Positions 17,906 to 27,530 of a DNA stretch of 64,000 nucleotides are shown one piece after another (position 1 is the first letter of the stretch; each line of letters opens with the position of its first letter). Source of the DNA: Rhodocyclaceae bacterium. GTDB lineage: Bacteria > Pseudomonadota > Gammaproteobacteria > Burkholderiales > Rhodocyclaceae. The stretch covers positions 22,212 to 86,211 of the forward strand of contig JAQTNA010000014.1 in assembly GCA_028714035.1 (NCBI GenBank), given 5' to 3'. Below the pieces are notes generated by a model. It saw only the letters and a list, made by a program, of their open reading frames with translations. It searched no databases and had not been told where the DNA came from. Made by a program: the position numbers and the translations under genes.

Positions 17906-19480
17906 CTACTTTCCTCGTGGGAGCCACTTTAACAGGGTCTCGAACAGCAGATCAGGTTCCACCGGCTTGCCGATGTGGTCGTTCATGCCGGCCTGGAGGC
18001 AGACATGGCGATCCTCTTCAAAGGCGTTGGCGGTCATGGCCAGGATGGGCGTGCGGGTCCGGTCGGGCATGGCGCGGATCGCCCGGGTTGCGTCCAGACC
18101 ATTCATGTTCGGCATCTGCATGTCCATGAGGATCAGGTCGTAGTCGGTACGATGGGCCATCTCCACCGCCTGCATCCCGTCATCGGCCAGATCCACCTTG
18201 AGGCCGATCTCTTCCAGCAGTTCGCGGGAAACCTCCTGGTTGATCGGTTCGTCTTCCGCCAGCAGGATGCGCGCGCCCGCGTGCAGGGTTCTTAGCCGCT
18301 CTTCGGCCGATGAGCCGCATGGCTCCTCATCCGCTTTGGGGTTATCGCTGCTTCGGTCCAGGCGGGCGGTGAACCAGAAGTCGCTGCCCTCGCCGACCCG
18401 GCTATCCACGCCGATGCGGCCGCCCATCAACTGGGCCAGTTTCTTGCTGATGGCCAGACCGAGTCCGGTGCCGCCGTACTTGCGGGTCATGGAGCCGTCC
18501 GCCTGCTCGAAGGCGGTGAACAGCCTTTGCTGGTCCTCGGTGGAAATGCCTATGCCCGTATCCCTTACTTCGAAGCGCAGCAGCACGTCCGCCGGGGTCT
18601 CCTCGGCCAGGAGGGCGCGCACCGTGACCGAGCCGACGGAGGTGAACTTGATGGCGTTGCCCACCAGGTTGAGCAGGATTTGACCCAGGCGCAGGGGGTC
18701 TCCCCGGAGCGGCAGGGAAAGGAGATCCGGGGCGACTTCCATGGTCAGCTTCAGGTGTTTTTCCGCCGCCTTCTGGGACAGCAGGCTGGACAGGTTTTCC
18801 AGGACGCTGCCGAGCTTGAAACCGACCTGCTCCAGGTTGAGCCTTTCGGCCTCGATCTTGGACAGGTCCAGGATGTCGTTGATGATGGACAGCAGATGCT
18901 GGGAGGCCTGGGTGACCTTGGTCAGCTGATCCGCCTGCTTGGCGTCCGTGGCCCGATGCAGGGCCAGGGCGGTCATGCCCATGATGGCATTCATGGGCGT
19001 GCGCAGTTCGTGGCTCATGTTGGCCAGGAAGGCGCTCTTGGCCCGGTTGGCGGCCTCGGCGGTGAGCTTCGCCTCGACCAGGCGCTGCTCATGTTCGATC
19101 AGCTTGCGATAGAGCGCGATCCGGTTCAGCAGCAGATTGTCGTCTATGGGCTTGGTCAGGTAGTCCACGGCGCCGATGGCGTAGCCCCGTTTCACGAATT
19201 CGTCGCCCTTGAATACGGCGGTGACGAAAATGATGGGAATGTGCCGGGTGCGCTCGGTCATGCGCAGGTGCTCGGCCGTCTCGAAGCCGTCCATGCCCGG
19301 CATCTGCACGTCCAGCAGGATCAGATCCACCGGCTCCTCGATGGTGCGCACCAGGGCGGCCTCGCCCGAGTCCGCCTCGACGATGCGGCATCGGGGCAGG
19401 CAGGACAGCAAGGCCCGCAACGTGAACAGGTTGTTGGCGTTGTCGTCGACGATCAGGATCGTGAAATCGCGGGGAATCAT
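17906..19480 (-). CDS. Soluble hybrid kinase: REC-HisKA-HATPase-REC (paralogue)
   Basis: A 524-residue cytoplasmic kinase. The first receiver ([23 protein letters not shown]) is followed by HisKA with His157 ([10 protein letters not shown]), HATPase ([16 protein letters not shown]) and a second receiver ([13 protein letters not shown]). It begins 7 bases after the stop of the 1383-residue kinase and so is coupled to it, just as its paralogue at 13925-15544 is coupled to its own membrane kinase. The repeated pattern of one membrane kinase plus one soluble REC-kinase-REC suggests duplication of a two-gene unit. Confidence 0.92.
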   Translation of the reverse strand: MIPRDFTILIVDDNANNLFTLRALLSCLPRCRIVEADSGEAALVRTIEEPVDLILLDVQMPGMDGFETAEHLRMTERTRHIPIIFVTAVFKGDEFVKRGYAIGAVDYLTKPIDDNLLLNRIALYRKLIEHEQRLVEAKLTAEAANRAKSAFLANMSHELRTPMNAIMGMTALALHRATDAKQADQLTKVTQASQHLLSIINDILDLSKIEAERLNLEQVGFKLGSVLENLSSLLSQKAAEKHLKLTMEVAPDLLSLPLRGDPLRLGQILLNLVGNAIKFTSVGSVTVRALLAEETPADVLLRFEVRDTGIGISTEDQQRLFTAFEQADGSMTRKYGGTGLGLAISKKLAQLMGGRIGVDSRVGEGSDFWFTARLDRSSDNPKADEEPCGSSAEERLRTLHAGARILLAEDEPINQEVSRELLEEIGLKVDLADDGMQAVEMAHRTDYDLILMDMQMPNMNGLDATRAIRAMPDRTRTPILAMTANAFEEDRHVCLQAGMNDHIGKPVEPDLLFETLLKWLPRGK

Positions 19481-19487
19481 AATGTGG

Positions 19488-22400
19488 TCACGATCTCTTC
19501 TTGGCGCACCACACGGCCGCCATGTTGATCAGCACGTCGTAGTCCACCGGCTTGGCCAGGTAGTCGTCGGCGCCGGCCGCGAAGGCTTCCTGGCGGTCAT
19601 TCTTCAGGGCCTTGGCCGTGAGCACCACCACCGGCACGGATTTCAGGGCCGGGTCGCCCTTGATCGCGGCGGTGGCTTCCAGGCCGCTCATGCCGGGCAT
19701 CATCACGTCCATCAGGACCAGATCCACCGTCTGCCCCTTGAGCAGTTCCAGAGCCTTCTGGCCGTTCAAGGCATTTTCCACCTTCGCGCCCTGCTGCTCC
19801 AGGGCCGAGGTGACGACGAACAGGTTGCGGGCGTCATCATCCACCACCAGGATGTGCCTGCCCGCCAGGCGGTCCTTCTGCTTGGAACTCCTCCCGGCAT
19901 CCAGCCGGTTGGCGCCGTCACGTACCTCCCGCACGAAGCGCTCGATGTTTTCCAGCACCCGCTTCCGGGCGTGGGCGCTCTGCACGATGATGCTGTCCGT
20001 ATAGCCGCGCAAGGCGGCCTCGGCCTCGCTGGAGACGGCCTCCTGGCTGTAGACCAGGATGGGCAGCGCCGGGAGGCGCTGGTGCAGGTCGTGGCAGAGC
20101 GCCGTGCAGCGCTCCGTGTCGGCGAGCGATTCCAGCCCCACCAGGGCCAGCTTGCAGGGCAGGCGCGCGTACAGGTCGGCAACGGCGCCCACGTCATGGG
20201 CCGCGTGTACCTCCACGCCTTCGTCGCTCACCAGTTCCCTGACCTGGGCTGCCGAAAGGGATGGGCTTTCCAGCACCACGAGGCAGGGCCGGGCCACGTG
20301 CGCCAGCACCTCGGCCTCGGCGGCCATGATCTGGCGGTCGTCCACCGGCTTTCTCAGGTAGCCGACGATGCCTTGTTGCAGGAGCTTCGGATCCCTGTCC
20401 CGCCCGGAAACCACATAGACCGGGATGTTGTGCAGGCTGCGGTTGCCCTTGAGTTCTTTCAGCACCTCCATGCCATCCATGTCCGGCAGGCCCAGGTCCA
20501 GGAGTATGCCGCAAGGGCGATGGCTCTGTGCCAGGGCAAGCCCGTCCCGGCCGCTGGTGGCCAGGAGGGTCTTGTAGCCCTGCTTCTGGTTGATCTGGCG
20601 GATGCTCTCATCGAACACCCGGTCGTCGTCAATCACCAGGATCACCGCATCGCCGTTCTGGAGGGCATCCCGGTCGTCGGCGAGAGGCGTGGCGTCCGGT
20701 GGCGGGCTGGCCGCGAGGGCGCTTGGGGCGGATGGCGGCGCGCGGTTCGTCGCGTCGGCGGAGAAACCCATGGTCGGCACGCTGTGGCCGATGGCCAGGC
20801 TTTCCGGCAGGAGCACGCTGAAGACGCTGCCTTCGCCGAGCTTGCTCGTCACCCTGATGGTGCCGCCCAGGAGTTGCGCCAGGCGCAGGCTGATGGAAAG
20901 GCCCAGTCCCGTGCCGCCGAACTGGCGGGAGATGGAGCCATCCACCTGCTGGAAGGCGTCGAAGATGATCTGTAGTTTGTCTTCCGGTATGCCTATGCCC
21001 GTGTCGGAAACCTTGAGGCATACCGGCATGGCGGCATCTCCACTGGGCTGGAGCGACAGGCTGACGTGGCCGTCCCGGGTGAACTTGAAGGCATTGGACA
21101 GGAGGTTGCGGATGATCTGATTGAGCTTGTCCCGGTCGCTGGTGAAGGCGCCCTGCCAGCCATCCTCGGTGCGGAATTCCACGCCCTTGGCCAGGGCCGT
21201 GTCCTCGAACTGGCGCCGGATATCCGTGAGTAGTCCCGCGGAGGCAATCACTTCCGGATGCACGTCCATCTTGCCGGCCTCGATCTTGGACAGATCCAGG
21301 ATGTCGTTGATCAGGGTCAGGAGGTCGCCGCCGGCGTGGTGGATGACGCTGGCACGCTTCATCTCCTCCTCGTCCAGGTGCCCGCTGTCGTTCATGGCCA
21401 GCATCTTGGCCAGCAGGATGATGGAATTGAGCGGCGTGCGCAGTTCATGGGACATGTTGGCCAGGAAATCAGACTTGTAGCGGCTGGCCTGTTCCAGTTC
21501 CCGGTTGCGTACTTCCAGTTCGTCCGTCTGCTGCTGAAGTTGCTGCTGCTGCTCTTCCATCTGGGCGTTGGCCTGCTGAAGCTCCTCGGCCTGTTGCTGG
21601 AGTTGCTGCTGCTGCTCCTCCATCTGGGAATTGGTCTGCTGGAGTTCCTCCGTCTGCTGTTGGAGCTGCTGTTGCTGCTCCTCCATCAGGGTGTTCGCTT
21701 CCTGCAACCGGTGGCTCTGCTCCTGGGCCTGACGCGCGGCTTCCTCGGCCACGGCCAGGAGTTCCTTGATGCGTTGCCTTTGCAGCACGGCATGGAGGAA
21801 GGAGGCGATGATTTCGACGGCGGCGTTCAGGTAGGCGGTCCGGGCCTCGTCCAGCGCTTCGCTGGTGGCGATTTCCAACACGCCATGCAGCTTGCCATCC
21901 CTTTGCAGGGGCCAGGTATAGGTGTATCGGGGCGGTACGCTCAGGGTACCGGTGGTGATGGGGGGAAGATCGTCATGCTCGCCGGCGGTGTGCAGGACGA
22001 TGGGTTTCATTTCCCTGGCCACCTGCCCCACGGCGCCTTCGCCCGGCTTGACGCGGGCACCCAGGGCGTTGCGCTCGGTGTACATGTAGCTGCCCAGGAG
22101 ATCGAGAGCGTCCTGGCCTTCATTCCAGACATACAGGACGCCGCGCCCGGCTTCCAGGTAGCGGCCCACCTGGGCAACGGCCACTTCCGCCAGGTGCTGC
22201 GGCCCCATGTCTCCGGTCATCTCCCGGGCCAGTTCCGCCAGCCCGTCTTTCAGCCAGTTGCGCCGGCCGTCGGCGAGATGATTGTCCGCGAGTTGCCGGG
22301 TCATGTTGTTCAGCGCATTGCCCAGCCGGTCGTGCTCGGAGAGGGGGGCGACCTGTCCGGAAAGGTCGCCGCCCGCGATGGCGTCCGCCTGTCTGGCCAG

Positions 22401-23639
22401 GGCATCCATGTTGACGACCACCCGCTGGGTGAAAGCCAGCATCTGGTGTATCTCGTCATGGGCCGGATAATCCAGGGTCTCCGGACGGGTTTCTCCCCGC
22501 CCCAGGCGCTCCAGTTGAAGGGTGACGAACTGGAGGGGCGTCATCAGTTGGCCGACGATATAGCGCGTGGACGAGAACACGATCGCCAGCAGGAGCGTGA
22601 GCAGGGCCAGGAAGACGGCGATGAACTGATTCAGGTCGGCCAGGGCCGTGGATTCGTCCACCACGCCCACCAGGAACCAGTAGCGGTCGCGCTGCTGCGG
22701 ATTGGGGTAGATGGCACGGAAGACGTGGATGTGGCCGCCGCGGGTGATCACGCCCTCGGGCTTGCCCTGGAACTCGGGAAGCAGGTTGTGGTGCTCCCGA
22801 TCGAAGTTGTAACCGTGGCCCAGCAGGTTGCCGAATTCCTTGTCCGTATCCGGGTGGAACAGGAAATTGCCCTTGGCGTCTATGAGGTAGAAGCGGCGGC
22901 CCTGCTCGTTCTTGTTGGCCTTGCGTATGAAGTCGTAGATCGCCTCGGCCCGGACGTTGGTGACCGTCACACCGTACACCACGTTGTTGCCGCCGATGAC
23001 CGGCTGGGAAAAGCGCAGCACCGGCACATGGGGCTTTTCCACCTGGCCGTGCTCGGTATTGAGGTCCAGGGCGCTGACATAAATCTCGCCGCGCTTGAGT
23101 TTCAGCCCCTCGGTAACATAGTCCCTTCCTGCGTTATTCTGAAGTTCCTTGTCCGCCACGAGACGAGCCTTGCCGGTGGCGTGGTCGGTCTGGACATGGA
23201 TGTCCTCCTGGCCGTCACGGCCAATGAAACGGATCTTGTAGTAGTAGCGGTAATTTTCGGCGAAGTTTCTGAGGGTGTCGCCGGCCACGGTGCGCCATTC
23301 TTCCATCTTGGCCTTGTCGCCCAGATCCTTCCAGTAGGCGAAGCGCAGGATGGCGTAGAAATTGTTGACGAAGCCGAGGTCGCTGCGTTGCACGGTCGTG
23401 AACTCGGAAATGTTCGCGGCCACCTCGTCGCGGCTCGCTTCCAGGAGCTGGATCGCCCGCTCCCGGTAGGCCGTACTGGCATTCCAGTAGCCATAAAGGC
23501 CGATGGCGGCGATGGCGAAAAAGGTCGTCGCGTAGAACATCACCGTCAGCTTGGCGCGGATGCCGGCGCGGCGGAAGGCGTCGCTGCCCGGCAGCAGGAT
23601 CAGGAGGGCGCGCAGGCGCTGGAGCAGGGTGTTCATCAT
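19488..23639 (-). CDS. Large membrane hybrid kinase with GAF, Gln-rich coiled coil and three receivers
   Basis: A 1383-residue kinase. Order: helix near 28-46, periplasmic Cache-like domain (about 50-330), second helix (about 340-360), HAMP-like linker, GAF (about 480-610), a coiled coil with three 21-residue repeats (652-714), HisKA with His731 ([10 protein letters not shown]), HATPase ([16 protein letters not shown]), then three receiver-like domains. Receiver 1 ([11 protein letters not shown]) and receiver 3 ([13 protein letters not shown]) keep the acceptor aspartate. The middle one has LALVGLES at that place, so it is a pseudo-receiver. The start at 23639 overlaps the upstream stop by ATGA. 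Multi-receiver kinases of this type often integrate several inputs. Confidence 0.92.
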   Translation of the reverse strand: MMNTLLQRLRALLILLPGSDAFRRAGIRAKLTVMFYATTFFAIAAIGLYGYWNASTAYRERAIQLLEASRDEVAANISEFTTVQRSDLGFVNNFYAILRFAYWKDLGDKAKMEEWRTVAGDTLRNFAENYRYYYKIRFIGRDGQEDIHVQTDHATGKARLVADKELQNNAGRDYVTEGLKLKRGEIYVSALDLNTEHGQVEKPHVPVLRFSQPVIGGNNVVYGVTVTNVRAEAIYDFIRKANKNEQGRRFYLIDAKGNFLFHPDTDKEFGNLLGHGYNFDREHHNLLPEFQGKPEGVITRGGHIHVFRAIYPNPQQRDRYWFLVGVVDESTALADLNQFIAVFLALLTLLLAIVFSSTRYIVGQLMTPLQFVTLQLERLGRGETRPETLDYPAHDEIHQMLAFTQRVVVNMDALARQADAIAGGDLSGQVAPLSEHDRLGNALNNMTRQLADNHLADGRRNWLKDGLAELAREMTGDMGPQHLAEVAVAQVGRYLEAGRGVLYVWNEGQDALDLLGSYMYTERNALGARVKPGEGAVGQVAREMKPIVLHTAGEHDDLPPITTGTLSVPPRYTYTWPLQRDGKLHGVLEIATSEALDEARTAYLNAAVEIIASFLHAVLQRQRIKELLAVAEEAARQAQEQSHRLQEANTLMEEQQQQLQQQTEELQQTNSQMEEQQQQLQQQAEELQQANAQMEEQQQQLQQQTDELEVRNRELEQASRYKSDFLANMSHELRTPLNSIILLAKMLAMNDSGHLDEEEMKRASVIHHAGGDLLTLINDILDLSKIEAGKMDVHPEVIASAGLLTDIRRQFEDTALAKGVEFRTEDGWQGAFTSDRDKLNQIIRNLLSNAFKFTRDGHVSLSLQPSGDAAMPVCLKVSDTGIGIPEDKLQIIFDAFQQVDGSISRQFGGTGLGLSISLRLAQLLGGTIRVTSKLGEGSVFSVLLPESLAIGHSVPTMGFSADATNRAPPSAPSALAASPPPDATPLADDRDALQNGDAVILVIDDDRVFDESIRQINQKQGYKTLLATSGRDGLALAQSHRPCGILLDLGLPDMDGMEVLKELKGNRSLHNIPVYVVSGRDRDPKLLQQGIVGYLRKPVDDRQIMAAEAEVLAHVARPCLVVLESPSLSAAQVRELVSDEGVEVHAAHDVGAVADLYARLPCKLALVGLESLADTERCTALCHDLHQRLPALPILVYSQEAVSSEAEAALRGYTDSIIVQSAHARKRVLENIERFVREVRDGANRLDAGRSSKQKDRLAGRHILVVDDDARNLFVVTSALEQQGAKVENALNGQKALELLKGQTVDLVLMDVMMPGMSGLEATAAIKGDPALKSVPVVVLTAKALKNDRQEAFAAGADDYLAKPVDYDVLINMAAVWCAKKRS
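21498..21686 (-). repeat. Three tandem 63-base coding repeats (Gln-rich coiled coil)
   Basis: Each unit encodes [11 protein letters not shown] followed by [10 protein letters not shown] or a near copy; units run 21686-21624, 21623-21561 and 21560-21498. The repeats sit between GAF and HisKA of the large kinase and keep reading frame, extending the signalling helix by three turns of a 21-residue pattern. Slippage here would change linker length in 21-residue steps without breaking the gene. Confidence 0.9.
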
Positions 23640-24535
23640 TTCTGCCCGATCTGGCGCAGCTTGTCCGCGGTGTAACCCAGGAGTTGCACCACGTCGGCCG
23701 GCTCCTTGTATTCCTCGTAGGTGGCCGGGGCGGTGATGTGGTGGGTCATGCCGAGCCGGGCCTGAACCTGCTGCCATTCCGCCAGGGTCAGGGCGATCAG
23801 GCCAAACACGTCGTCGGGGGTGGCCCGGTCGCCCATGTCGAAACCCTTGAAGTCGGTGATCTCCATGCCGTACAGGCGTTGGATGCGCTGCACCTCGCCG
23901 ATCACGGTGAACACGGCCCGTAGCGAATCGGCGGGCAGCAGGTTGGCCTTGCGCGGCGGAGGAATCGCCTTCTCGAAGATGCGCAGGTAGCCCAGGACGG
24001 CGTCCACATCCTCGTTTACGCGTTTGGCCGCGGCATAGGTCTCGTTGGGAGTGATCGGGCCGGTCAGAAGGTCCAGTTCGGCCGAGATCTGATGCAGCTT
24101 GTTGTAGACATCCACGGTGCGTTTGCCGGAGACCGGCGTCGCCGCCGCCGCTTGGCCCGGAATGTCGAGGTAATACTTGATGACCTGGACTTCGGTGAGG
24201 ACGCGCTGGAGCGTGCCCCAGGGTTGGGCGGGCTTTGTTTCGAGCGCGGGCTCGCTATCCCCCGGCTGGATGTAGGTCAGGCCATGTTGGCGCCGCAGTT
24301 TCCCCAGCTTGAACAGCAGGATATAGCTCGTGGCCCGGATGTGCCGCGGCTTCAGGTCGCCTGCCTTGGGGACGACGTGCGCCTTCCCGGAGACCTTCAG
24401 GTGCTGCTTGAGCACCTCGACTTCCCGCTCGATGCGCACGGCCTGGGCATACATGTCGGAAGGCGTCGCCTCGGCCGCGTGGGCAACGGCAGCCCCGATC
24501 ATCTGGATCAGGAACCATGCAATGAGGCGGATCAT
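23636..24535 (-). CDS. Periplasmic four-repeat helical protein of unknown function
   Basis: A 299-residue protein with a signal peptide (MIRLIAWFLIQMIGAAVAHA, cut near residue 20). I do not recognise the family. The mature protein is built from four units of about 65 residues, at about 23-90, 100-160, 161-228 and 238-297. Each has a first helix (TPSDMYAQAVRIEREVEVL; ITPNETYAAAKRVNEDVDAV; ATPDDVFGLIALTLAEWQQV), a proline-containing turn and a second helix (RAVFTVIGEVQRIQRLYGM in unit 3). Charged, helical and without cysteines, it looks like a scaffold or binding protein. Its stop overlaps the start of the large kinase (ATGA), so it is probably the periplasmic partner of that sensor. The ATG at 24535 is chosen because it starts the signal peptide. 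Confidence 0.75.
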   Translation of the reverse strand: MIRLIAWFLIQMIGAAVAHAAEATPSDMYAQAVRIEREVEVLKQHLKVSGKAHVVPKAGDLKPRHIRATSYILLFKLGKLRRQHGLTYIQPGDSEPALETKPAQPWGTLQRVLTEVQVIKYYLDIPGQAAAATPVSGKRTVDVYNKLHQISAELDLLTGPITPNETYAAAKRVNEDVDAVLGYLRIFEKAIPPPRKANLLPADSLRAVFTVIGEVQRIQRLYGMEITDFKGFDMGDRATPDDVFGLIALTLAEWQQVQARLGMTHHITAPATYEEYKEPADVVQLLGYTADKLRQIGQK

Positions 24536-24592
24536 GCCTCTTCTCCTCAAACCGAACTCTGCTAGTTTGTTCCTTATCGGCAAGGAAGCGAA

Positions 24593-25501
24593 TTAGCTTG
24601 AGGAGGCCGACGAGGATTTGATGTTCGGAATGGCGGAGGCGAGCCAGTCCATCAAGGCCCGGACCCGGTGCGGGATGTGGCGATTGCCCGGCAACACCGC
24701 GTACACCCCGAGTTCCGGCCAGGGAAAGTCAGCCAGGATTTCCTTTACCCGGCCGTTTGCCAGGTAGGCCCCGGCGATGAATTCCGGCTGGCAGGTGATG
24801 CCCAGGGAACGGGCCGCCGCCTCCGTCAGCACCTCGCCGTTGTTGGCCGACAGGCGGGTGCGCACCGGAAAACTCTCTGTCCTGCCGTCCACCCGGAACT
24901 GCCAGGCCTGGCTGGGGGCGCCGGTGTAGCCCAGGCATTCATGGTGGGCCAGGTCCGCCGGGTGCAGGGGCGTGCCGTGGCGGGCCAGATAATCCGGGGA
25001 CGCCACCACTACCATGCGTTCCGTGCCCAGTCGTCGGGCCACGTCGCCGGGGTCCATGCGCGAGCTCACGCGGATGGCCAGGTCCATGCCTTCCTCGATC
25101 AGCTTGACGCGTCGGTCCGAGTAGTCCATTTCCAGGCTCACCTGGGGATACTGACGGGCGAAATCCAGCAGGAGGGGCGCGAGGCACTTCAGGCCGTAGC
25201 TGAGGGGCAGGCTGACCCGGATGGCTCCGCGTGGTATCTGCCTTTCCTCGGCCACGTCCGACTCCGCCGTCTCCACCAGGTTGAGGATGACGCGGCATTT
25301 TTCCAGGTAGGCCGCACCCGCCCCCGTGAGGGTGAGTTTGCGCGTGCTGCGTGCCATCAGCTTCACGCCCAGGTGGTTCTCCAGGGCGGCCACCTGGCGC
25401 GTGACCGCGGAGCGGGCAACCCCCATTTGTTGGGCCACGGCGGAGAAACTTCCCAGTTCGGCGACCCGAACGAAGACATGCATGGCTTCCAGGCGGTCCA
25501 T
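24593..25501 (-). CDS. LysR-family transcriptional regulator
   Basis: A 302-residue LysR protein. The N-terminal winged helix (MDRLEAMHVFVRVAELGSFS, AVARSAVTRQVAALE-like helix) is followed by an effector domain beginning RGAIRVSLPLSYGLK. The start at 25501 matches the family N-terminus. The gene diverges from the dioxygenase-cytochrome b561-YceI operon across 92 bases, the usual LysR arrangement, so that operon is the likely target. It also lies 57 bases upstream of the four-repeat protein gene on the same strand, so read-through into the kinase run is possible. Confidence 0.9.
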   Translation of the reverse strand: MDRLEAMHVFVRVAELGSFSAVAQQMGVARSAVTRQVAALENHLGVKLMARSTRKLTLTGAGAAYLEKCRVILNLVETAESDVAEERQIPRGAIRVSLPLSYGLKCLAPLLLDFARQYPQVSLEMDYSDRRVKLIEEGMDLAIRVSSRMDPGDVARRLGTERMVVVASPDYLARHGTPLHPADLAHHECLGYTGAPSQAWQFRVDGRTESFPVRTRLSANNGEVLTEAAARSLGITCQPEFIAGAYLANGRVKEILADFPWPELGVYAVLPGNRHIPHRVRALMDWLASAIPNIKSSSASSS

Positions 25502-25593
25502 TGTTGCTGTCCAGGTAACAAACAATTCCACATTGTCACCTATTTTACCGACAAAGTTGGCGCTAAAGTTCGTCCATGCTTTCTGGAGCCGAT

Positions 25594-26400
25594 ATGAACA
25601 ACAATGCCATGCCTTCCCTGTTCGTCCCCCACGGTGCGCCGACCTTCGTGTTGCGCCCCGGGGCGGCTGGCGCCGCCCTGGCCCGGGCCGCCGCGGCCCT
25701 GCCCAGGCCGCGGGCGGTGGTGGTGGTCAGTCCCCACTGGGACACCGGCGAGCCGACGGTGGGCTTTGCCGGTCGCCCCGAGACCATTCACGACTTCTGG
25801 GGCTTTCCCGATGCGCTGTATGCCCTGCGCTATCCGGCCTCGGGTTGCCGGGAGGCCGCCCTGGACGTCCATGCCGCCCTGCTCCAGGCCGGCTTCCCGT
25901 CCCGGGTGGACGAGACGCGAGGCCTGGACCACGGCGCCTGGATACCCTTGATGCTCATGTTCCCCGATGCGGATATTCCGGTGATCCCGGTGTCCATCCA
26001 GGGCCACGAGGGGCCTGGCTACCATCTGCGCCTGGGTCGGGCCCTGGCACCCCTGTCCCGAAAGGGTTTCCTGGTGCTCGCCTCCGGCAACCTGACCCAC
26101 AGCCTGCGGGATTTTCATGTGGCGCAGCAAAATGGCGGAGCGGTGCCGCCCTATGTCCGGGAGTTTCCCGACTGGATCTGGGGGCGCCTGCGCGCCGGCG
26201 ACACGGCCGCCCTGGTGGATTACCGCCGCCAGGCCGCCGATGCCCCACGCGCCCACCCGACCGAGGAGCATCTGCTGCCGCTCTACGTGGCCTTGGGCGC
26301 CGCAGGCGACGCCCCGGTTCCGACCCGGCTCCACGCCGGCGTAGACGATTACGTCATCGCCATGGACGCCTTCGCATTCAACCCGGAGACTAGCGCATGA
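25594..26400 (+). CDS. DODA-type extradiol ring-cleavage dioxygenase (YgiD-like)
   Basis: A 268-residue class III extradiol dioxygenase of the LigB superfamily, 4,5-DOPA dioxygenase branch. Candidate metal and catalytic histidines are visible in LFVPHGAPTF, VVVVSPHWD, RGLDHGAWIPL and ASGNLTHSLRDF. The ATG at 25594 has a GGAG site seven bases upstream, so it is preferred over the in-frame one at 25576. The physiological substrate in bacteria is uncertain. Its stop overlaps the cytochrome b561 start (ATGA). Confidence 0.88.
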   Translation: MNNNAMPSLFVPHGAPTFVLRPGAAGAALARAAAALPRPRAVVVVSPHWDTGEPTVGFAGRPETIHDFWGFPDALYALRYPASGCREAALDVHAALLQAGFPSRVDETRGLDHGAWIPLMLMFPDADIPVIPVSIQGHEGPGYHLRLGRALAPLSRKGFLVLASGNLTHSLRDFHVAQQNGGAVPPYVREFPDWIWGRLRAGDTAALVDYRRQAADAPRAHPTEEHLLPLYVALGAAGDAPVPTRLHAGVDDYVIAMDAFAFNPETSA

Positions 26401-26939
26401 ACACCCGGTCCTATACCCCCTTCGCCAAACTCCTGCACTGGGCCATGGCCCTCCTGATCCTGGGGCTCTTCGTGGTGGGCTTCCTGATGCACGATCTGCC
26501 GCTCTCACCCTGGAAACTGAAGGTCTATTCCTGGCACAAGTGGGCCGGCGTCACGGCCTTCCTGCTGGTGCTGGCACGGCTCGCCTGGCGCCTGGGCCAC
26601 AGGCCGCCGGAACTGCCGGAGGCCATACCCCGGGCCACGCGCGCCCTGGCCCATGCCGGCCATGGCCTCCTCTACCTGCTCATGATCGCGGTGCCCCTCT
26701 CGGGTTGGCTGATGAGTTCGGCCAAGGGTTTCCAGACGGTCTATTTCGGCCTTCTGCCCATCCCGGACCTGCTGGCCAAGAACAAGGAACTCGGCGACCT
26801 GCTGCACGAGGTGCACGAGAGTCTGAACCTGCTGGTCGTGGCCCTGGTCGTCGCTCATGTGGCCGCCGCGCTCAAGCACCACTTCGTTGACCGGGACGAC
26901 ATCCTCGTCCGCATGCTGCCTGGAAGGAAACCATCATGA
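26397..26939 (+). CDS. Cytochrome b561 family membrane protein
   Basis: A 180-residue four-helix membrane protein. Haem-ligand histidines are likely those in KLLHWAMALL, YSWHKWAGVT, HAGHGLLYLL and HEVHESLNLL; the C-terminus ends with ALKHHFVDRDD as in YceJ/CybB proteins. It transfers electrons between quinol and a periplasmic acceptor. It overlaps both neighbours by 4 bases and precedes two yceI genes; the b561-YceI pairing is widespread in Proteobacteria. Confidence 0.9.
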   Translation: MNTRSYTPFAKLLHWAMALLILGLFVVGFLMHDLPLSPWKLKVYSWHKWAGVTAFLLVLARLAWRLGHRPPELPEAIPRATRALAHAGHGLLYLLMIAVPLSGWLMSSAKGFQTVYFGLLPIPDLLAKNKELGDLLHEVHESLNLLVVALVVAHVAAALKHHFVDRDDILVRMLPGRKPS

Positions 26940-27502
26940 AACGCCTCGCCTCGATCCTGATCCCAACCCTGATGCTGACCGTCGCCCCGGCCGCCCACGC
27001 GGTCGAATACAAGACCGTCCAGGCCGACAAGAGCCGCCTCTCCTTCGGCTACCGTCAGATGGGGGTGGCGATGGACGGACGCTTCAGCCGCTTCACCGTG
27101 CAACTGGCCTTCGATCCGGCCAGACCCGCCGCCGCCCGCGCCGTCATGGAAGTGGAACTGGCCAGCATTGATGCCGGCTCCGCCGAGGCCAACGACGAGG
27201 TGGCCGGAAAAGAATGGTTCAACAGCAAGGCTTTCCCGGTCGCCCGCTTCGTCGCCGACGCGGTGAAGCCCCTGGGCGGCAATCGTTACGAAGTCCACGG
27301 CAAGCTCACCATCAAGGGGCACACCCAGGCGGTGGTGGCGCCGGCCACCCTCACGCCCCAGGCCGGGGCTGCCGCCTTCGATGGCGCCTTCCAGATCAAG
27401 CGCGCCGACTTCGCCATCGGCGAGGGCGCCTGGGCCGACTTCGGCACCGTCGCCAACGAGATTTCCATCAAGTTCCACATCCTGGCCAGTGCCGGGAAAT
27501 AA
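26936..27502 (+). CDS. YceI family periplasmic protein (first copy)
   Basis: A 188-residue secreted lipocalin-like protein. Signal peptide MKRLASILIPTLMLTVAPAA ends at HA before VEYKTV. The YceI pattern is present: FGYRQMGVAMDGRF, then KEWFNSKAFPVARF and the KRADFAIGEGAW motif near the end. YceI proteins bind polyisoprenoid or quinone-like lipids in the periplasm. The start overlaps the cytochrome b561 stop. It differs clearly from the second copy, so the pair is not a recent duplication. Confidence 0.9.
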   Translation: MKRLASILIPTLMLTVAPAAHAVEYKTVQADKSRLSFGYRQMGVAMDGRFSRFTVQLAFDPARPAAARAVMEVELASIDAGSAEANDEVAGKEWFNSKAFPVARFVADAVKPLGGNRYEVHGKLTIKGHTQAVVAPATLTPQAGAAAFDGAFQIKRADFAIGEGAWADFGTVANEISIKFHILASAGK

Positions 27503-27530
27503 CACCCCCAACCCCAACAGGAGCCTCAAA

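Noticed and set aside
21498..21686. Regular 63-base repeats that could suggest a CRISPR array
   Set aside because: Units are contiguous without spacers and encode an in-frame coiled coil.
21258..23675. Leucine-rich plus-strand open frame of about 800 codons
   Set aside because: The leucine runs are the complement of the Gln-rich coiled-coil repeats in the kinase on the other strand.
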